A stretch of DNA of 64,000 nucleotides from Sphingobacteriales bacterium (GCA_016200915.1 JACQDV010000008.1:62001-126000), one strand, 5' to 3'. Positions 7,802 through 17,451 are shown, counted from the stretch's first letter. The notes: generated from the sequence alone by a model not told the origin. A program made the numbers and translations.

Positions 7802-10800
7802 ATGCAATTATATATTGTTTTGCCAAGATTAAAGTACCTATTAACTATGAAACTTCTTATCCTTTTAACCGTTGTTTCCTGCCTGCAGGTGTCAGCAACA
7901 GGGTATGGCCAAACGGTTACCCTGTCTGTTAAAAATACATCGCTTGAGAAGGTATTTAAAGAAGTAAAAAGACAAACCGGATTTTCATTTGTTTACACAA
8001 GGGATCAATTAAAAAACAGCCAGCCTGTTACCTGCAACGTTGTAAAAGCAGAATTAAAAGAAGTGCTTTCTATCTGCTTCAGCAATCAACCACTCTCATT
8101 TGTTATTGAAGGAAATTATGTTGTTGTTCAGACAAAAACCTCAACTTTTCGCCCTGCTCCTCAACTTGATTCATTAATAGATATAAAAGGACATGTGACT
8201 AACGAAAACGGGGAGCCTTTGATAGGTGCTACTATTATTGCCAAAAATTCAAACAGAGGCGTTACAACAAACTATAGAGGTGATTTTTTTCTACAGGGTG
8301 TGCATGAAAATGACATGCTTACTATTTCTAGTGTGGGGTTTTACAGGGAAGAAGTAACTATTGATAAGCAGCGATTTTTTTTGATTCAATTACGGCTGGC
8401 TGTCAATAGCCTTGAAGAAACTGTGGTCAAGGGATATTATTCAACTTCAAGAAAATTGAACACGGGTAATGTGATTAAAATAAACGGTACACAAATAACC
8501 AATCAACCAGTCTCCAACCCTATACTCGGATTAGAAGGACTTGTGCCAGGTTTACTGGTAACACAATCTAATGGTCTGCCAGGTTCAAGATTCACTGCTT
8601 TGATAAGAGGACAAAACTCAATTCAAAATGGTAACAGCCCTTTATTTATCATTGACGGTGTACCGTTCTTATCTGACAACGATGCCTTGACACAGCTGAA
8701 TGGCATACTGGCCAACAGCCCTTTTAATTCCATTGACCCTAACGATATTGAAAGCATAGAAATTTTAAAAGATGCAGATGCAACAGCCATTTACGGTTCA
8801 AGAGGGGCAAACGGTGTTATACTAATAACAACTAAAAAAAATAAGGCTGATAGAAATTCGCTGTCGTTAAATATTTCCCGTGGCTGGGGTAAGGTTGGCA
8901 GAACCATAAAGTTGATGAATACCCAACAATATCTTGAAATGCGAAAGGAAGCCTTTTTAAATGATAGTATTATTCCAGCAAACTATAATGCCCCTGATTT
9001 AGTGTCCTGGGATCAGAATAGGTATACTGACTGGAAAAAAGAATTTATTGGTGGTACAGCTCAAACATACAATGCACAGTTGCGATATTCAGGCGGAAAT
9101 CAATTCACTAAATTTTCAATTGGGACTGGATATTACAAGGAAACAACGGTTTTTCCCGGAGCCTTTGAAAATAAAAAAACAACTGCAGATCTAAACATCA
9201 ATCATAAAAGTCAGGATAATAAACTAAACCTTAATTTCATAACCAGTTACAGTAGCGACAACAGCATATTGCCTGGGCAGGATTTGACAACTTTTATCAA
9301 CCTGCCTCCCAATGGCTATCCGCTGATAGATGCCACCGGAAAATTTGTTTGGAGAGAAGCAGATTACTCTGTTGGCAATCCATTGGCTTTACTGAAGCAA
9401 AGAAATATTGTTTTAACAGACCGGTTAACTGCCAATAGTATCATTTCATATAAGCCAGTAAACTCACTTGAAATAAAAGCCAATTTTGGTTACAACAAAA
9501 TAAGTGCGGACGAAAAGATTGCTTCGCCAATCTCCGCTCAAGACCCCGCCTATGCACCCACAGGTTCGGCTGTATTCGGTGATAATTTTATAAGAACATG
9601 GATAATTGAGCCACAGGTTTCCTACAAATTCAATGTAAAAGATAAATTAAAAATAGAAGTGCTTACCGGCACTACATTCCAGCAAACTTCATCCGAACGA
9701 AAATTAATGATTGGTGATGGCTATACCAATGATGCATTATTAAATTCAATAGCTGCTGCTCCGTACTTAAGTGCTACTAATATAAAAGTTCAATATCATT
9801 ATGCTGCTGTTTTCGGGAGAATAGGAATGGATTGGGCTAATAAATACATTATCAATATTACAGGACGAAGGGATGGATCATCAAGGTTTGGTCCGGATAA
9901 CCGGTTTGCAAATTTTGGCGCTTTGGGTGCCGCCTGGATATTTTCAAAAGAAAACTTTATGCAAAAATCTTTTCCCTTCCTGAGCTTTGGAAAAATAAGA
10001 GGTAGTTACGGAGTAACAGGGAATGACCAGATTGGAAACTATCAATTTCTTGATACCTACAAAGGAACAATCTATAGTTACGATGGGCAGCCAGGGCTCA
10101 CGCCTTCAAGATTATTTAATTCTAACTACAGTTGGGAAGAAAATAAAAAATTAGAATTGGCAGCAGAGCTTGGCTTCTTTCAGGATAAACTAACAGTGAA
10201 CCTTAACTACTATAAAAATAAGAGCGATAATCAAATAATTCGATACAGTTTACCCACACAAACAGGATTCACGAATGTGCTATTAAATTTTCCTGGAGCT
10301 GTTCAAAATAAAGGGTTTGAAATTGCTGTAAACGCAGAGATTATCAAAAGTAAAAGCTTTCAGTGGAACACTACATTTAATATCTCCCATAACCGGAATA
10401 CGCTTTCTAAATTTCCGGGATTAGCAAACAGCAGTTATGCCTCTACTTATATTATTGGTAAGCCGTTAAATGCTTTCAGGGGTTTACATTTTACCGGTGT
10501 TGATACCCAAACAGGGATATACCAGTTTGAAGACTTGAATAAAGATGGAATAATTGATAATGGGGACTACGAGTACCACGGTACCACTGACCCGAAATAT
10601 TTTGGCGGCCTTTCCAATTCTTTTAGTTATAAAGGATTTCGACTAGATGTATTGCTGGAATTTAGAAAGCAGCTTGGGTATGATGCGGTATATTTTTCTC
10701 AAACGGCACCAGGTGTTCTGATAAACCAACCTGTCTATACAGTAAATCGATGGCGCAAAGCTGGTGATGCCACACCTTATCAACGATACACACAGGATTT

Positions 10801-11077
10801 TACCAATCTGGCTTTTTACCCTGCAACTTATAATATTGGCTCATCAGATGCCGTACTTACAGATGCATCATATATAAGGCTTAAGAATATTGCATTATCA
10901 TACGATTTGCCCGCCAGTTGGATTAAAAAGTTGAATGCAGTTAACTGGAAATTGTTTGTGCATGTTCAAAATATTTTGACCATTACAAAATACAAAGGTC
11001 ATGATCCTGAAAATCAGTCACTGTCCTCATTGCCGCCATTACGAATGATTACTGTGGGAACACAGGTTAATTTTTAA
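7802..11077 (+). CDS. susC-like: SusC/RagA TonB-linked outer-membrane transporter with STN domain
   Basis: The 1091-aa protein starts with a signal peptide (cleavage near GYGQ, residue 37). It then has an STN signalling domain (about 40-110, VTLSVKNTSLEKVFKEVKRQ), a carboxypeptidase-D-like domain (IKGHVTNENGEPLIGATI), a plug with LFIIDGVPF and the SusC signature IESIEILKDADATAIYGSRG, and a long beta-barrel ending in VGTQVNF. It imports a polymer breakdown product or peptide through the outer membrane using TonB energy. The STN domain fits control by the sigma/anti-sigma pair upstream. The SusD partner follows after 10 bases. The substrate cannot be told from sequence. Confidence 0.95.
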   Translation: MQLYIVLPRLKYLLTMKLLILLTVVSCLQVSATGYGQTVTLSVKNTSLEKVFKEVKRQTGFSFVYTRDQLKNSQPVTCNVVKAELKEVLSICFSNQPLSFVIEGNYVVVQTKTSTFRPAPQLDSLIDIKGHVTNENGEPLIGATIIAKNSNRGVTTNYRGDFFLQGVHENDMLTISSVGFYREEVTIDKQRFFLIQLRLAVNSLEETVVKGYYSTSRKLNTGNVIKINGTQITNQPVSNPILGLEGLVPGLLVTQSNGLPGSRFTALIRGQNSIQNGNSPLFIIDGVPFLSDNDALTQLNGILANSPFNSIDPNDIESIEILKDADATAIYGSRGANGVILITTKKNKADRNSLSLNISRGWGKVGRTIKLMNTQQYLEMRKEAFLNDSIIPANYNAPDLVSWDQNRYTDWKKEFIGGTAQTYNAQLRYSGGNQFTKFSIGTGYYKETTVFPGAFENKKTTADLNINHKSQDNKLNLNFITSYSSDNSILPGQDLTTFINLPPNGYPLIDATGKFVWREADYSVGNPLALLKQRNIVLTDRLTANSIISYKPVNSLEIKANFGYNKISADEKIASPISAQDPAYAPTGSAVFGDNFIRTWIIEPQVSYKFNVKDKLKIEVLTGTTFQQTSSERKLMIGDGYTNDALLNSIAAAPYLSATNIKVQYHYAAVFGRIGMDWANKYIINITGRRDGSSRFGPDNRFANFGALGAAWIFSKENFMQKSFPFLSFGKIRGSYGVTGNDQIGNYQFLDTYKGTIYSYDGQPGLTPSRLFNSNYSWEENKKLELAAELGFFQDKLTVNLNYYKNKSDNQIIRYSLPTQTGFTNVLLNFPGAVQNKGFEIAVNAEIIKSKSFQWNTTFNISHNRNTLSKFPGLANSSYASTYIIGKPLNAFRGLHFTGVDTQTGIYQFEDLNKDGIIDNGDYEYHGTTDPKYFGGLSNSFSYKGFRLDVLLEFRKQLGYDAVYFSQTAPGVLINQPVYTVNRWRKAGDATPYQRYTQDFTNLAFYPATYNIGSSDAVLTDASYIRLKNIALSYDLPASWIKKLNAVNWKLFVHVQNILTITKYKGHDPENQSLSSLPPLRMITVGTQVNF

Positions 11078-11087
11078 AACGAAACAA

Positions 11088-12470
11088 ATGAAACCAAGAC
11101 ATATAAACATACTCCTTTTCATTGTACTGATACAGGGAGTCTTATTGACTTCCTGTAAAAAATTTATTGCAATTGACGATCCTAACGATCAGTTGAATAG
11201 TGATATGGTATATTCAGACAGTTCAACTGCTGTAGGCGCTATCACTGGTATATATAGTGAAATGCTTACCAGCAGAAACCTCTTTTCTAATTCCTCAATA
11301 ACACTTTATGGCGGCATGTCAGCAGATGAATTATATGCTTATGGACCAGGATTGAATGAGGAATTTACCAAAAACCAGATTACACAAGTTAATCATGTAA
11401 ATATTGATAACTCATTTTGGAAACCCGCCTACAAATATATTTATGCAGCTAATCTTGCGATAGAGAAATTATCACAGTCGCAGGGATTGTCCGGCTCACT
11501 GAAAAATCAATTAACGGGTGAAGCAAAGTTTATAAGGGCATTTTGCTTTTTTCATTTGGTAAACTTGTTTGGAGATGTGCCACTTATCCTTTCGAGTAAA
11601 TATCAAGACAACGCTTCTGCGGCAAGGGTTTCAACTACGTCAATTTATATTCAGGTGATAAATGATTTGACTGATGCCAAAAATTTACTTTCTTCGGATT
11701 ATGTGACTACAGAAAGAGTGAGACCAAATAAATGGACCGCAGCAGCCCTACTATCACGATGTTTTTTATATACAAGCCAATGGCAGAATGCGAACACAGA
11801 AGCCAATTCCATTATTTCATCGGGTGTTTATTCATTGGAAGCTGATTTGAATAATGTTTTTTTGAATGGTAGTACAGAAGCAATATGGCAATTAAAGCCG
11901 GTTCGACCAGGATTTAATACCTATGAGGGTTTAGAGGTTTTGCCAACGAGTCCGTTTTCATATCCTACTTATCTTGTTACTGCTAACCTGCGTGGTTCTT
12001 TTGAAAGTGGGGATAACAGGAAAAGTGCATGGGTTAATTCAAGAGTTTATAATAATGATACATTGTATTTTCCCTTTAAATACAAAGTGCCCAATGGCGC
12101 AACCTTAAGTGAATATTATATGGTATTCCGGTTGGCTGAGCAATACCTGATTCATGCAGAGGCAGCACTGAACTTAAATAATATTTCCGATGCCCGGGCT
12201 GACATCAATAGTATAAGGGTTCGTGCAGGACTTGGGAATACATTGGCAAATGATATTCCATCTTTAAAACTGGCAATTGAGCAGGAGCGCCGAGCTGAAT
12301 TATTTTGTGAATGGGGACATCGTTGGTATGACTTAAAAAGAACTGGCAGGGCCAGCAATTTATTGGCACCCATAAAAGGCAGCACCTGGCAGCCAACAGA
12401 TGTCTTATGGCCTATTCCCCAACAGGAAATTAACCTGAATCCATCATTAATTCAAAATCCGGGATACTAA
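11088..12470 (+). CDS. susD-like: SusD/RagB outer-membrane substrate-binding lipoprotein
   Basis: The 460-aa lipoprotein has a lipobox (VLLTSCKK) and the SusD pattern: N-terminal helical repeats (IRAFCFFHLVNLFGDVPLI) and a C-terminal block with LRLAEQYLIHAEAALN and ELFCEWGHRWYDLKRTG, ending in NPGY. It caps the SusC barrel and captures substrate at the cell surface. It is co-transcribed with susC (10-base gap). No glycoside hydrolase is nearby, so the substrate may be a peptide or other nutrient. The next gene encodes a thioredoxin-like protein, a neighbour often seen with such pairs. Confidence 0.95.
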   Translation: MKPRHINILLFIVLIQGVLLTSCKKFIAIDDPNDQLNSDMVYSDSSTAVGAITGIYSEMLTSRNLFSNSSITLYGGMSADELYAYGPGLNEEFTKNQITQVNHVNIDNSFWKPAYKYIYAANLAIEKLSQSQGLSGSLKNQLTGEAKFIRAFCFFHLVNLFGDVPLILSSKYQDNASAARVSTTSIYIQVINDLTDAKNLLSSDYVTTERVRPNKWTAAALLSRCFLYTSQWQNANTEANSIISSGVYSLEADLNNVFLNGSTEAIWQLKPVRPGFNTYEGLEVLPTSPFSYPTYLVTANLRGSFESGDNRKSAWVNSRVYNNDTLYFPFKYKVPNGATLSEYYMVFRLAEQYLIHAEAALNLNNISDARADINSIRVRAGLGNTLANDIPSLKLAIEQERRAELFCEWGHRWYDLKRTGRASNLLAPIKGSTWQPTDVLWPIPQQEINLNPSLIQNPGY

Positions 12471-12523
12471 AATGCTGTAGGCTTCTCACTACGATTCCAA
12501 CAATCAACTTAAATTTTATTGAA

Positions 12524-13813
12524 ATGGCACATAAATTAATGCGCCTGGTGGTTTTATGTTTAATACCATTGGGTAGTTATGCTCAAACAAACAAAACTTT
12601 CACCATTGGTGATTCAATGCCACCGATAACCTTTAACAACGTGTTTAATCAGCCCGGTGTATCTCTTTTTCCGAAAGACTATAAGGGCAAACTGGTTATT
12701 ATCGATTTCTGGAGCCATTGGTGTGGAACGTGTATTGAGGCGTTTCCAAAAATGGAGAAGCTGCAAAAAGAATTTGGTGACAAAATAAAAATTTTGCTGG
12801 TAACTCCTGATAAAAAAGAAGATGTTGTAAAATTATTTAAGAGATTTAAAATACCGGAATTAACTATCTTATATGCTGACACGATACTCAGTCATATGTT
12901 CCCCCATATCACTGTTCCACATCACGTTTGGATAAATCCAGATGGGCGGATACAGTTTATTACAGATGGATATAACGCAACAAGTCAAAATGTATCAAAA
13001 GTATTGGAAGGAAAAAAGATAATACTTCCAGTAAAAAAGGAATTGAAGGATATAGACATGGATGCTGATTTATGGAAAGAAGGAAACGGAAGATTTCAGA
13101 AATATATAATAAACTACGCTTTCATTATGTCAAAAGTAACGGAAAATTGGGAACACGGTTTTAGTTTTTCAAAGGATACGATCCATAATACTCGTGGATT
13201 TAAATTTGTGAATTCCGCTCTAATTGATCTTTATAAAGTTGCGTTTGAGGGAACTATAGATTACCAGGGAGGGTATTTTGGAATGGGAAATAGAGTTCAG
13301 TTAATAGGGCCACGAGTGCATGCTTTTCTTGACTACCCGGATAATTCGGACAGCATACCTGCATGGGAAGAAAGAAATATCATTTGCTATGAATCAAAAT
13401 GGAAAATACAAGATGATAGTATGGCCTTTAAGTATTTGCAGGATGACGCCAATAGGTTTTTCCCTTTTTCTGTGAAAGAAGAAACCAAAGAAGTTACTTG
13501 TTACATACTGCAACCTGCACCAGGATTTACCAGTGCAAACTCTGCTAATGAGGAGAAAATATTTGAGTATACGGATTCATCTTTTATCCTGCAGAATATG
13601 CCTGTTACATATATTATTGAAAGCCTGAATCATCAGGAACTTTTTAAAACAATACCCGTGATTGATGAAACAAACTATAGATCAGGTATTGACATACATC
13701 TCACAAATTCCTTCACAAATATTGCAACCCTTAAAAAGCAATTACTGCAAAATGGCTTACTATTGGAAAAAGCGGTAAGAAAAATACGAATGCTCGTGAT
13801 TAGTGATAGATAA
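12524..13813 (+). CDS. TlpA-like thioredoxin-fold protein with C-terminal extension
   Basis: The 429-aa protein has a signal peptide (ending SYAQ), a TlpA/AhpC-type thioredoxin domain with the active site WCGTC in the segment IIDFWSHWCGTCIEAFPKME (about residues 62-81), and a 250-residue C-terminal part without recognised motifs. It would act in the periplasm as a thiol-disulfide oxidoreductase. The C-terminal region resembles the long extensions of thioredoxin proteins encoded after SusCD pairs in Chitinophaga/Pedobacter relatives (from memory). It is in the same orientation, 53 bases after susD, and is probably the last gene of the operon. Confidence 0.85.
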   Translation: MAHKLMRLVVLCLIPLGSYAQTNKTFTIGDSMPPITFNNVFNQPGVSLFPKDYKGKLVIIDFWSHWCGTCIEAFPKMEKLQKEFGDKIKILLVTPDKKEDVVKLFKRFKIPELTILYADTILSHMFPHITVPHHVWINPDGRIQFITDGYNATSQNVSKVLEGKKIILPVKKELKDIDMDADLWKEGNGRFQKYIINYAFIMSKVTENWEHGFSFSKDTIHNTRGFKFVNSALIDLYKVAFEGTIDYQGGYFGMGNRVQLIGPRVHAFLDYPDNSDSIPAWEERNIICYESKWKIQDDSMAFKYLQDDANRFFPFSVKEETKEVTCYILQPAPGFTSANSANEEKIFEYTDSSFILQNMPVTYIIESLNHQELFKTIPVIDETNYRSGIDIHLTNSFTNIATLKKQLLQNGLLLEKAVRKIRMLVISDR

Positions 13814-13851
13814 AAAAGAAGCCAGCTGTTATAGATACTCGCTGGCTTCTT
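13812..13851 (-). terminator. strong terminator between convergent genes
   Basis: AAGAAGCCAGC (13816-13826) pairs perfectly with GCTGGCTTCTT (13841-13851) around a 14-base loop. On the minus strand the stem is followed by a run of T (from A at 13812-13817), so it terminates the 96-aa gene arriving from the right. On the plus strand it overlaps the end of the TlpA-like gene and may also work there. Confidence 0.8.
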
Positions 13852-13860
13852 ACTGTTAAA

Positions 13861-14151
13861 CTAATTCCTACTTCTAATTGTATAGGATTTAGTGAAATCA
13901 GGATGTCCCGTTCCATCATCGGTTGCACTACTAACACCGCAGCGATGAGATCCTGGAGTGGGGCAAATTAAGGGACTTACCAAAGTGTAGTTGGCAGGAT
14001 TGTTAAGATTGGAAGCATTGTCTTGGCCCGGCTGACCGTATAGGTTGTAGCTATATTCATTACCCACAAGTTTTGTATTCTTATGGTTAACAGTGAAGGC
14101 TGATGCAGTGAGCGCCAGCATCACAACAAAAATTCCAAGATACTTTTTCAT
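13861..14151 (-). CDS. small secreted protein, DUF6520-like
   Basis: The 96-aa product starts with a clear signal peptide (MKKYLGIFVVMLALTASAFT). The mature part is short and polar and contains two cysteines (LICPTPGSHRCGVSSATDDG), which could form a disulfide. It resembles the Bacteroidota family I remember as DUF6520, of unknown function. It lies directly downstream of the MauE/DoxX gene on the same strand, an arrangement I have seen before, and both are probably part of one unit. A disulfide role would fit the MauE neighbour but is inference. Confidence 0.7.
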   Translation of the reverse strand: MKKYLGIFVVMLALTASAFTVNHKNTKLVGNEYSYNLYGQPGQDNASNLNNPANYTLVSPLICPTPGSHRCGVSSATDDGTGHPDFTKSYTIRSRN

Positions 14152-14189
14152 AAAATAATTTTTTTTTGATTAGAAAATAGCCTACTATT

Positions 14190-14651
14190 TTATACAGGTT
14201 TTCGGCTTGTCCTGTTTATTGCAATAAAAAGTTTTTGCCTGGTATTAGAAAACAAGGAAATAAGAATTAATACAATAACGAAACTGTTAAACAGCAAATG
14301 GTTACTCCACGATAATTCTTTCAAGATGCCTCCGCAGGAACAAGGAAGGCTTGGTATGAATAAAAGCATATAGCCTATGTAAGCAGTAAACGTTATCATC
14401 AGCACAAGCGAAAATACAAGTCCAGCATGCCTATATTTATTTAGTAAAAGCATTGCAACTATTAATAATTCAGTCACAGGAATTAACCAGGAGATAATTG
14501 CTTCCTGGTTTCTAATTGCTGGAGATTGCAAAATGCTTGCTTTAAAGGTATCATGGTCAATCAATTTACTGATGCCTGTGTAAGTAAATAAGAAGATCAG
14601 AAGATAACTTGTTACAATGTCTAAATGATTTATTATTTCGGCTTTCTTCAT
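14190..14651 (-). CDS. MauE/DoxX-family membrane protein
   Basis: The 153-aa protein has four predicted membrane helices. The first contains LLIFLFTYTGISKLIDHDTF, the start typical of DoxX/MauE proteins, and the second loop has PSLPCSCGG, whose CxC is the usual thiol motif of the MauE group. MauE-type proteins supply or relay reducing equivalents in disulfide formation or redox enzyme maturation. It is encoded 38 bases upstream of the small secreted protein and 97 bases downstream of the AraC gene. Confidence 0.8.
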   Translation of the reverse strand: MKKAEIINHLDIVTSYLLIFLFTYTGISKLIDHDTFKASILQSPAIRNQEAIISWLIPVTELLIVAMLLLNKYRHAGLVFSLVLMITFTAYIGYMLLFIPSLPCSCGGILKELSWSNHLLFNSFVIVLILISLFSNTRQKLFIAINRTSRKPV

Positions 14652-14748
14652 GGCAGGTTTGTAATGAAGAACAAAGCTCTGACATTATTTTATCTGATTT
14701 TTGGGAAAGCTGTTTGCAAGTAGTCAATAAAGTTTTGCGAACAGTATT

Positions 14749-15729
14749 TTATCTTCTGAGGGCGCCTGGTGTAACGCCAAACTGTCTGCGGAAAGCAGTG
14801 ATGAAATTGGTAGTACGGGGGTAACCAACTAAAGACCCAATTTCTTTTATAGGCTTATTGCTGTTTAAGATGAGTTGCCTGGCATGTTGCATTTTTTGTT
14901 CCATCAGCCACTCAAATATCCCGGCATGAAAGTATTTCTTGAACCCGGATTTTAGTTTGAACTCATTTAATGCTACCTGCCTCGAAAGAGATTTAATAGA
15001 AGGTGGTTTTTTATCAATGTATTTTTCAAGTATAGCACGGGCTTCATGAATCCTTGCTGTTTCAAATGGAGTAAAATGATATGATTTAATATTTCTTTTG
15101 AAAGAATTTTCGAGTAGTTGGTATAACAGTTCCCGAACTTTTATATCATAATAAAACTGTCTGGTATTTTCATCATATGGACAATCAAGAATTTGGTTAG
15201 TTATTTCTTTCATTGAAGGAATAGACCATCCACCGGCTCCATTTAATATTGTTTGAGGAGATTCTTGAAGCAATTGCTGAAGTTCAGGAAAAAACGGAAC
15301 CAGTTCTTGTAACAATTTGGGTGAATAGAAAAAATCAATTATTCTGAAATCTTCATTCTTTTCGAAAAGTACACTGCAATTAGTTTCTTTGGTTAAGTAG
15401 CAGAGGTATTGATCTTTTCTTAGATGAAATTTGCCGATGCTGTTTAATTCTTTCCTGGCATCATTTTTTAGTATGAAATTACTGTACAGGCCGTATTGTG
15501 CGGTCCATCCCTTTGCAAAAATCTTTTTTAGAAGCCTGCCTGAACTCAATCGAATAAAATAATCAACACCCGTTAATTGTTGCAGTACAACTTCTGCATG
15601 ATTTGTCTTGGTTGATATAGCAGTAGAGCCTCTGAGAAGGGGGCCACTATAATCAGGTGGCAGTCCCGGCTGGAACTCAAGTATTGAATTATTCGCTAAA
15701 ATAAGTTCTATATTATTCATAGGTGCCAT
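14749..15729 (-). CDS. AraC-family transcriptional regulator
   Basis: The 326-aa protein has a C-terminal AraC double helix-turn-helix (about residues 225-326). The first HTH spans PPSIKSLSRQVALNEFKLKS and the second KPIKEIGSLVGYPRTTNFIT, followed by the family end FRRQFGVTPGALRR. The N-terminal 200 residues are a ligand-sensing region without a recognised fold. A second ATG lies three codons in, so the start is uncertain. It shares strand and probably transcript with the MauE-like and small secreted protein genes downstream. The ligand is unknown. Confidence 0.88.
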   Translation of the reverse strand: MAPMNNIELILANNSILEFQPGLPPDYSGPLLRGSTAISTKTNHAEVVLQQLTGVDYFIRLSSGRLLKKIFAKGWTAQYGLYSNFILKNDARKELNSIGKFHLRKDQYLCYLTKETNCSVLFEKNEDFRIIDFFYSPKLLQELVPFFPELQQLLQESPQTILNGAGGWSIPSMKEITNQILDCPYDENTRQFYYDIKVRELLYQLLENSFKRNIKSYHFTPFETARIHEARAILEKYIDKKPPSIKSLSRQVALNEFKLKSGFKKYFHAGIFEWLMEQKMQHARQLILNSNKPIKEIGSLVGYPRTTNFITAFRRQFGVTPGALRR

Positions 15730-15857
15730 GTTTACACTCTCATGCCGGACTTTAGAGATAATTTAGGGCGTTGAACCAATTATAAAGTTAATTTTTTAAA
15801 GTGAATAACTCAAATGTGGCTTCTGAAATATTGACAGACATACTATCTTTAATAAAA

Positions 15858-16421
15858 ATGAATACTATTTACATAAAGAATATTGTTTGCAACCGCTGCA
15901 TTTTGGTAGTGAAGCAGGAACTGGACAAACTAAAGCTTTTTGCCAATTCTGTTGTATTAGGCGAAGTACAATTAAAGAAAGATTCATCTGAAAAGCTATT
16001 GGCACAATTGAAAATAAATCTCTCGGCTCTTGGATTTGAAGTATTAGATGATAGCAAGAAAAAGTTGATTGAAAAAATCAAAAACATAATTGTTGAGCAA
16101 GTGCATTATAGTCCAACAGATAAGCAGCATAATTTTTCTGATATACTTTCTAAAAAATTGAATAAGGATTATAGCTACCTCAGTGGTTTATTCTCTGAAG
16201 TAGAAAGCATTACTATTGAGAAATATATAATCAATCAAAAAATAGAAAAAGCGAAAGAACTCATCATCTACAATGAAATGAATGTAAGTGAGATTGCAAT
16301 GCAATTAGGTTATAGCAGTGTTGCACATCTTTCTGCTCAGTTTAAAAAGGTAACAGGACTTACGCCAAGCCATTTTAAAAAGGTTGGTGGAACAAAGAGG
16401 ATACCATTAGACAAACTATAA
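15858..16421 (+). CDS. HMA-AraC fusion regulator (probable metal sensor)
   Basis: The 187-aa protein joins an N-terminal HMA-like ferredoxin fold to a C-terminal AraC helix-turn-helix. The N-terminus reads MNTIYIKNIVCNRCILVVKQ, with CxxC at residues 11 and 14 in the position of the HMA metal loop. The HTH part contains KAKELIIYNEMNVSEIAMQL and FKKVTGLTPSHFKK. The sensor part is about 70 residues, as in HMA domains. I prefer ATG 15858 over the ATG at 15801, whose extra 19 residues do not fit. A direct Cu(I) or soft-metal sensor controlling the copper island starting at 17 kb is a reasonable inference. Confidence 0.8.
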   Translation: MNTIYIKNIVCNRCILVVKQELDKLKLFANSVVLGEVQLKKDSSEKLLAQLKINLSALGFEVLDDSKKKLIEKIKNIIVEQVHYSPTDKQHNFSDILSKKLNKDYSYLSGLFSEVESITIEKYIINQKIEKAKELIIYNEMNVSEIAMQLGYSSVAHLSAQFKKVTGLTPSHFKKVGGTKRIPLDKL

Positions 16422-16431
16422 AAAAGGAAAA

Positions 16432-16954
16432 ATGAAAATATTTGCATACGGTTCTAATATGAACGCTAATCGCCTGAAACAAAGGGTGCCGTCCGCTATA
16501 AAGGTTTGTAATGCTTCCATTACCTGGGTACAAGTTTTCATTTAATAAAAGAAGTAACGATGGTTCAGGAAAGGGAAATATTCAACAAACTAATATTGAT
16601 GGTGATACCATAGTAGGTGTCGTGTTTGAAATTAATGAAGCAGAAAAGCCTGCACTGGATGCAGTAGAAGGATTAGGGAACGGTTATAACCAGGCAGTAG
16701 TTGACTTGCTGGACGATAATGGCGAAACTTTTCAGGCACAGGTCTATATAGCAGACGAAAGTGCTGTTGATAATAACCTAATGCCTTATGACTGGTATAA
16801 GGAATTTGTAGTTACGGGCGCTGAACAGAATGGGCTGCCTCCAGAGTATGTTGAAAATATTAGAAAAAATGCTTTTATTGCCGATACTGATGAAGAAAGA
16901 AAAGGAAGGCAGTTGGCCATTTTAAAAGGAATAACCAAGCCCAAAATACTGTAA
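16432..16954 (+). pseudogene. gamma-glutamylcyclotransferase-like gene broken by a frameshift
   Basis: The reading starts at ATG 16432 (preceded by AAGGAAA) with MKIFAYGSNMNANRLKQRVP, the YGSN start of gamma-glutamylcyclotransferase/AIG2-like proteins. It then hits a stop after about 37 codons. The family continues in another frame from about 16525 with GYKFSFNKRSNDGSGKGNIQ to a stop at 16954. Removing one base within TTACCTGGGTAC (about 16519-16527) restores I-T-G-Y-K, so a single inserted base explains the break. This may be a real mutation or a sequencing error. The protein would turn gamma-glutamyl peptides into 5-oxoproline. Confidence 0.7.
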
Positions 16955-16996
16955 ATCATTGCCATAATTATGTAAACAACCTTTGAAATAAATGAG

Positions 16997-17004
16997 TAGC
17001 TTTG
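16997..17004 (+). promoter_or_regulatory. -7 promoter element for the HYC_CC_PP-like gene
   Basis: TAGCTTTG matches TAnnTTTG and stands 60 bases before the ATG at 17065. No good -33 TTTG is found at the usual distance, which may mean the promoter needs an activator. Confidence 0.45.
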
Positions 17005-17064
17005 TATTGTAGCTGACAAACTCATTTTTTGAGAAAACTTAGTTTTGCCCTGCAAGTTTTAAGA

Positions 17065-17451
17065 ATGAAAAAAATTTCCCTCATATTACTGATTTGTATT
17101 TATGCGCTCTCCAGCTTTGGAGTGGGTATAAAGCAATTCTATTGCTGTGGCAAATTGAAATCAACCTCTATAAGCCTCGTAGAGGATTCTAAAGAAAAAT
17201 GCGCTAAGGGCGAAAAAAAAAGTGGGTGTTGCAAAACAAAGTTCAATAGCTTAAAAGTAAAAGATACCCATATTGCTGCTGATGACATCAGCAATCCTGT
17301 TAAGCATTTTACTGACCTCCATTTATTTACACCATCTTTTGAGATAACAGCGTTGGCAAAAGAGCCAATGGATATAACTAACGCAAGCCATGCTCCCCCG
17401 GCACATCATGGTATTCCCGTTTACATTCTCAATTGCAATTTCCGTATTTGA
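17065..17451 (+). CDS. Cys-rich secreted protein, HYC_CC_PP-like
   Basis: The 128-aa protein has an N-terminal hydrophobic signal (MKKISLILLICIYALSSFGV) followed by KQFYCCGKL, a second pair GCCKTKF and a C-terminal block HAPPAHHGIPVYILNCNFRI. This order matches the Bacteroidota family that NCBI calls HYC_CC_PP (from memory). The repeated Cys pairs and the His-rich end suggest metal binding outside the cytoplasm. The ATG at 17065 is preferred because a TTG 12 codons upstream would spoil the signal peptide. It is the first gene of the copper island. Confidence 0.7.
   Translation: MKKISLILLICIYALSSFGVGIKQFYCCGKLKSTSISLVEDSKEKCAKGEKKSGCCKTKFNSLKVKDTHIAADDISNPVKHFTDLHLFTPSFEITALAKEPMDITNASHAPPAHHGIPVYILNCNFRI

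Noticed and set aside
15801-15857. Earlier start for the HMA-AraC regulator at 15801
   Set aside because: The extra 19 residues precede a typical HMA beginning and do not resemble the family; ATG 15858 fits better.
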